From: DASYHS01 sp035998295
GTDB taxonomy: Bacteria > Pseudomonadota > Alphaproteobacteria > Azospirillales > Azospirillaceae
Assembly: GCF_035998295.1 (NCBI RefSeq)
Contig: NZ_DASYHS010000077.1
Span: 1 to 13,177 of the forward strand
Length of the DNA stretch: 13,177 nucleotides
Reading direction: 5' to 3'
How positions within the stretch are numbered: position 1 is the stretch's first letter; each line of letters begins with the position of its first letter. Both the position numbers and the translations under genes were made by a program. This document shows, piece after piece, positions 13,161 to 13,177 of this stretch. Under the pieces are notes generated by a model, which saw only the letters and a list, made by a program, of their open reading frames with translations, was not told where the DNA came from and did no database searches.

Positions 13161-13177
13161 TGTCACCAAGCGCTCAG

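Noticed and set aside
12929..13169. Three minus-strand frames rich in Trp/Gly/Val over the right C-rich array
   Set aside because: The Trp/Gly/Val runs are simply translations of the GTGGGGGTTTG repeat; no ribosome-binding site or domain supports them.

Overview
The window is a high-GC chromosomal segment from an alphaproteobacterium, most likely Rhodospirillales-like. Four things point there: the FDH3-type formate dehydrogenase locus with its DUF3305/DUF3306 genes, a TIGR02587/TIGR02588 membrane-protein pair, a LexA box of the alphaproteobacterial direct-repeat form GTTC-N7-GTTC, and REP-like intergenic palindromes. No rRNA, tRNA, CRISPR array or replication origin is visible.

Layout. (1) 1-141 looks like the right end of an IS3-family insertion sequence: the transposase C-terminus, a 15-bp perfect hairpin and a probable terminal repeat. 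It abuts a C-rich tandem array (142-177). (2) 183-1710, minus strand: DUF3306, DUF3305 and an exported Pro/Ala/Gln-rich protein of unknown function. (3) 1711-1820 is a divergent control region containing two concentric inverted repeats. (4) 1821-7400, plus strand: a tightly packed operon encoding a TorD-like chaperone, a small Tat-target protein, and the FDH alpha (Mo/W, Cys active site), beta (four [4Fe-4S]) and gamma (cytochrome b) subunits. Together these should oxidise formate in the periplasm and pass electrons to the quinone pool. (5) 7414-11840, minus strand, convergent with the FDH operon: six genes encoding a tandem universal stress protein, a CPA2 cation:proton antiporter with a C-terminal TrkA-N domain, a PGPGW-like membrane protein, a 57-aa membrane peptide, and the TIGR02587/TIGR02588 pair. 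Tight spacing and stop/start overlaps suggest one or two stress or ion-homeostasis transcripts. (6) 12040-12315: a two-helix membrane protein. (7) 12398-12862: a small terminase-small-subunit-like gene behind a strong candidate LexA/SOS promoter. (8) 12863-13177: no gene, but REP-like hairpin elements followed by a second copy of the C-rich array.

The most interesting signals are the LexA box placed exactly between -35 and -10 upstream of the orphan terminase-like gene, the concentric dyads centred at 1771 between the divergent FDH arms, the two G-quadruplex-capable arrays about 13 kb apart in the same orientation, the duplicated torD 3' end with palindromes spanning the stop codons, and the six-gene stress/membrane cluster whose members mostly have no known function.
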